DNA from: Chloroflexota bacterium
GTDB taxonomy: Bacteria; Chloroflexota; Dehalococcoidia; Tepidiformales; Tepidiformaceae
Direction: 5' to 3'
Length of the DNA: 64,000 nucleotides
Assembly (NCBI GenBank): GCA_016234445.1
Contig: JACRBT010000018.1
Location: 36,963 to 100,962, forward strand
The notes beneath the pieces were generated by a model. The model worked only from the letters and a program-made list of their open reading frames with translations. It searched no databases and was not told where the DNA came from. Made by a program: the position numbers and the translations under genes. Shown one piece after another: positions 61,563 through 64,000 of the stretch (positions within the stretch are counted from its first letter, which is position 1; each line of letters starts with the position of its first letter).

Positions 61563-61764
61563 CTGTGCGCAGGGACCAGGTTGCCAGGCCCAGGTTGGCC
61601 CGGGTCCAGACGACGCTGGTCACCAGCCGTTCAGTGCCGCTCAGTGCAAGGTGTTCGGCCAGGGCGATCTCGTGGCCCTCGTGCTTCCACCGCCCTATGC
61701 GCCGCATGTAGGCGCGGTCCCATTCTGAGGCGGTCGGCGTGGCTGAGCGCTCGGTTCGGTCCAT
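61504..61764 (-). CDS. Hypothetical protein (86 aa) preceding the nucleotidyltransferase gene
   Basis: An 86-residue soluble protein (SEWDRAYMRRIGRWKHEGHE; TRANLGLATWSLRTDD). No DNA-binding domain is evident. It lies immediately upstream of, and overlaps, the nucleotidyltransferase gene, so it is the candidate partner or antitoxin. The family is not recognised. Confidence 0.65.
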   Translation of the reverse strand: MDRTERSATPTASEWDRAYMRRIGRWKHEGHEIALAEHLALSGTERLVTSVVWTRANLGLATWSLRTDDQPERFYERAKELGLYRP

Positions 61765-61817
61765 GGTTCCAGTATACGCCCGGAGAAAAGAGGGCTGGCG
61801 GCGGGCGACCCTGCTGT

Positions 61818-62411
61818 CTAGCGCGGGCGGATGAGCCGCGTCCTCCAGATCCGGTCGTGGAGCCCGCGGCCGTCACGGCCGAGGAACACGGCTGCCGGGA
61901 CCGCAAGAAACGCCAACAGCGACGGCAGCTGGAGGGAGAGCGGAATGGCTGTCGCCACGAGCCCTCCTGCCGCGAGCACCAGCCCCGTCGGCACGAACGC
62001 GGTGGCCCATCGCCCCAGCATCCGCCGCCGCGTAGGGACTGAGTCGTCCTCCGCCATCACGACCCGCAGGCCGAGGAGCCGCTTGCCGAACGTCGGCCGC
62101 CCGGCTCCGAATCCGGCGATCTCGTTCCAGCCGAGGATCCCGAGCCAGATGACGGCGATGGCGGCCGTGAAGGCGACCTCCGCCGGGCCGGGGTCTTTGA
62201 ACGCCTCGACGTCCCAGTCCCCCCAGATCCATGCCGCCGCCACGAAACCGATCCCGGCCAGGGCGAATTCGAGCGCGACCGCCAGGCCGGCGTCGTAGAC
62301 CCGCGCCAGTGCCCGTTCCCAGGTACTCGGGGCCCCAGGCCGGTCGGTCTTGAGCGACTCGAGTTCACGAAGGAGGGCGGCGGCGCGGTCGAGGCGCGCG
62401 ATGTCAGGCAC
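61818..62411 (-). CDS. RDD-family membrane protein
   Basis: A 197-residue protein with an N-terminal helix and four hydrophobic segments. RVYDAGLAVALEF carries the Arg...Asp of the RDD motif, and GRPTFGKRLLGLRVVMAEDD is the diagnostic loop. The C-terminal GRDGRGLHDRIWRTRLI is also typical. RDD proteins are often transporters or exporters of unknown substrate. A GTG at 62411 is chosen to avoid overlapping the divergent SnoaL-like gene; its ribosome site is weak. Confidence 0.82.
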   Translation of the reverse strand: MPDIARLDRAAALLRELESLKTDRPGAPSTWERALARVYDAGLAVALEFALAGIGFVAAAWIWGDWDVEAFKDPGPAEVAFTAAIAVIWLGILGWNEIAGFGAGRPTFGKRLLGLRVVMAEDDSVPTRRRMLGRWATAFVPTGLVLAAGGLVATAIPLSLQLPSLLAFLAVPAAVFLGRDGRGLHDRIWRTRLIRPR

Positions 62412-62493
62412 AGCGCCAGCATACGCGCCCGGCGCAAGTGGCTGGCCCCGGCGCAACACCGTAAACTCACCCCGCTCAGGGAGGTCGGCTGGC

Positions 62494-62904
62494 ATGGACG
62501 AAAGGAACGAGGCACTGGTGCGCAAATGGTTGGCGGCGGGCGACGCGGGCGACCTCGACGCCTTCGACCGGTGCCTCCATGAAGACGTCGTCATCCACGC
62601 CCCGTTGGGGCTCTCGACCGCCGGCATCGAAGCCGAGAAGGCACAGTGGCGCGGAATCCTCGCCGGCGTGCCGGACCTGCGGCACGAGGTCGTCGAGATC
62701 ATGAGCCAGGGTGCGTCGGTGGCCGCGAGATCGGTGGTCACCGGCACCCACCTGGGAGAGGTCATCGGGCTGGCGCCGACCGGCCGGCGGTTCCAGATTG
62801 ACCACGCGACTTTCGCGCGCGTCCGCGATGGCAAGATCGCCGAGATCTGGGAGATCGCGGACTCTGCCAGCCTTCTCCAGCAGTTGCAGGGACCGCCCGC
62901 CTGA
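62494..62904 (+). CDS. SnoaL-like polyketide cyclase family protein
   Basis: A 136-residue NTF2-fold protein: VRKWLAAGDAGDLDAFDRCL, an EDVVIHAPLG strand and the C-terminal RVRDGKIAEIWEIADSASLLQQL. GLAPTGRRFQIDHATF is typical of the ester-cyclase branch. GGGAGG lies before the ATG. A role in a small-molecule pathway is likely but undefined. Confidence 0.85.
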   Translation: MDERNEALVRKWLAAGDAGDLDAFDRCLHEDVVIHAPLGLSTAGIEAEKAQWRGILAGVPDLRHEVVEIMSQGASVAARSVVTGTHLGEVIGLAPTGRRFQIDHATFARVRDGKIAEIWEIADSASLLQQLQGPPA

Positions 62905-62955
62905 GCTGCGTCCCAACCCGTTGGCGGGGCACGTGGATCGTGGGAAAGCCGAACC

Positions 62956-63429
62956 TTAGAGGCGGTGGAAGTCCGCGTCCGGGTCCGGCGCCTTCATCCC
63001 GTTCGGGTAGGTGTTCTCGTGGCCCTGGAGGAAGCTCCGGGCGACGCGGGTCAGGGCGTGCTTGTCACGGTACATCTCGTCGAAGACGTAGACGGCGTCG
63101 TCGAGCGGCCCCCCGGGCTGGATCGCCTCGTAGGGGCAGGCTTCGGTGCAGAGCCCGCAGTACATGCAGACGCGGAAGTCGATCTCGTAGCGGTCGATGT
63201 TGCGGCGGCCCTCGGCGTCCTGGCTGGTGGCGACGAGGATGCAGCCGTCCGGGCAGGCCTGGGCGCAGGTGCTGCAGCCGGTGCAGCGCTCTTCGAACCA
63301 GAGGAGGTTCGTCCGCGCATAGACGGGGATTGTCCGCGTCTCTTCGGGGTATTGGATGGTCGCGACCGGGCGGAACATGGTGCGGAGCGTCAGCCCCATG
63401 CCCTTGGCGATGCCGGTTCCGTAAGCCAT
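62956..63429 (-). CDS. nuoI: NuoI-like 2x[4Fe-4S] ferredoxin subunit
   Basis: A 157-residue protein with two [4Fe-4S] motifs, CTGCSTCAQACPDGC and CMYCGLCTEACPYEA, spaced as in complex I subunit NuoI, plus the N-terminal KGMGLTLRTMFRPV and the YEIDFRVC link. It carries electrons between the NuoG/B clusters. ATG 63429 is chosen. It is on the same strand as nuoG but separated by genes of other function. Confidence 0.87.
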   Translation of the reverse strand: MAYGTGIAKGMGLTLRTMFRPVATIQYPEETRTIPVYARTNLLWFEERCTGCSTCAQACPDGCILVATSQDAEGRRNIDRYEIDFRVCMYCGLCTEACPYEAIQPGGPLDDAVYVFDEMYRDKHALTRVARSFLQGHENTYPNGMKAPDPDADFHRL

Positions 63430-63517
63430 CGATCCCCCGCGGCGGGCGCGTCGAACCGGCGCGCTCAGCCCTCGGAGTCTACCAAACGGGGGCTTGTGAT
63501 GACAAACACGATCGCGC

Positions 63518-64000
63518 TCAGGTGAGCGCCGGGCGCGGCTCGGGCGCCATGCCCGTTTCCCGGACGAAGAGGCCATAGGTGGCCAGCGAAGCAAGGGCGA
63601 GGAGTGCCGCCGCCGGGCCGATCGCCGTGTAGCCCCAGAGGTCGAGCACCAGCCCGCCCACGGCTGACCCCGCGACGATCCCGAACTGCTGGCCGGAGGC
63701 GTTGAGCGCCATCACCGTGCCACGCTGCGACGGCGCCATCTCCGTCAGCATCGCCTGGGCGCTGGCGAATCGTGCCCCCGCTGCCGTCGCGAACCCGAAA
63801 AGGAAGAGCGCGGCAGCCACGGTGTCGAAGGCCGCCGTCGTCTCCAGGAAGATGAACGCCCCGCAGGCAGCGGTCGACCAGAGGATGACCGGCCGCTTGC
63901 CGGTGCGGTCGCCGATTCGCCCGCCGATGTTGCTCCCGGTGAGGACGCCGAGGCCCATCACCATCGTCAGCCCGCCGAGCGCCCACTTCGGGATGTCGAA
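63518..64000 (-). CDS. MFS transporter, C-terminal part
   Basis: A gene running off the right edge; 160 C-terminal residues are visible. They include three to four helices and the MFS loop GRIGDRTGKRPVILW, followed by QAMLTEMAPSQRGTVMALNASGQQFG, a typical TM10-TM11 region of drug/metabolite transporters. The frame stays open to base 64000, so an internal ATG at 63964 is not the start. Substrate unknown. Confidence 0.85.
   Translation of the reverse strand, partial: FDIPKWALGGLTMVMGLGVLTGSNIGGRIGDRTGKRPVILWSTAACGAFIFLETTAAFDTVAAALFLFGFATAAGARFASAQAMLTEMAPSQRGTVMALNASGQQFGIVAGSAVGGLVLDLWGYTAIGPAAALLALASLATYGLFVRETGMAPEPRPALT

Overview
The window is GC-rich bacterial chromosome (roughly two-thirds G+C or more by eye) with dense coding, many GTG/TTG starts, 4-bp stop/start overlaps and single-copy housekeeping genes. 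The gene mix suggests an aerobic, high-GC member of Chloroflexota, perhaps a Dehalococcoidia/Tepidiformia-like lineage: nickel superoxide dismutase, DUF2089, acyl-CoA dehydrogenase with APH-like phosphotransferases, and a solitary ethylbenzene-dehydrogenase-like molybdoenzyme. A deep actinobacterium is the main alternative. This placement is an inference; no rRNA is present to settle it.

Layout. 1-3.1 kb: the edge of a zinc-finger gene, a ribokinase, and a tightly overlapped trio (FMN reductase, Nudix hydrolase, inositol-phosphatase family). 3.1-4.0 kb: sodX and sodN. 4.2-5.0 kb: rpsT with a terminator, then a non-coding block made of a 7-bp tandem repeat and a duplicated 219-bp element. 5.1-6.9 kb: a small protein, a DUF2089 protein and a DUF4097-type protein. 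7.1-11.2 kb: gyrA, a CorC/HlyC-type membrane protein and tRNA-His. 11.2-19.4 kb: a complete phosphate regulon (phoU-pstBAC with two pstS genes on the minus strand, phoB-phoR diverging), with direct-repeat Pho-box candidates before both pstS genes. 19.4-30.7 kb: two phosphotransferases, a toxin-antitoxin pair, an amidohydrolase, small enzyme clusters, an acyl-CoA synthetase and a ferredoxin/P450/thioesterase cluster with a palindromic operator candidate. 30.8-36.7 kb: ABC exporter, DJ-1/PfpI protein, coaBC, coaX and a metalloprotease-like lipoprotein. 36.7-40.0 kb: two tRNA-Glu genes enclosing four small orphan genes, a membrane protein and ccdA.

40.0-50.5 kb is the accessory part. Directly after tRNA-Glu(TTC) sits a two-gene unit, a PD-(D/E)XK-like nuclease and a protein with a HEPN-type R-x4-H motif, in visibly lower-GC DNA. 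This is the best candidate for an undescribed, probably defence-related, system. A GNAT enzyme and an orphan anchored protein follow, separated by copies of a dispersed repeat, one of which carries a truncated copy of the nearby DinB gene. Then come a 928-residue molybdopterin oxidoreductase without Tat signal or partner subunits, a DUF4180 gene, an HNH-DUF1883 pair and an XRE-ImmA pair.

50.6-64.0 kb returns to chromosomal genes: a P-loop kinase/NTF2-like fusion, small membrane proteins, a beta-lactamase-fold enzyme, an acyl-CoA dehydrogenase, two orphan membrane proteins, nuoG, a nucleotidyltransferase/small-protein pair, an RDD protein, a SnoaL-like protein, nuoI and the end of an MFS transporter. 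The recurring physiological themes are phosphate acquisition and acyl-CoA, sterol-like or hydrocarbon oxidation.
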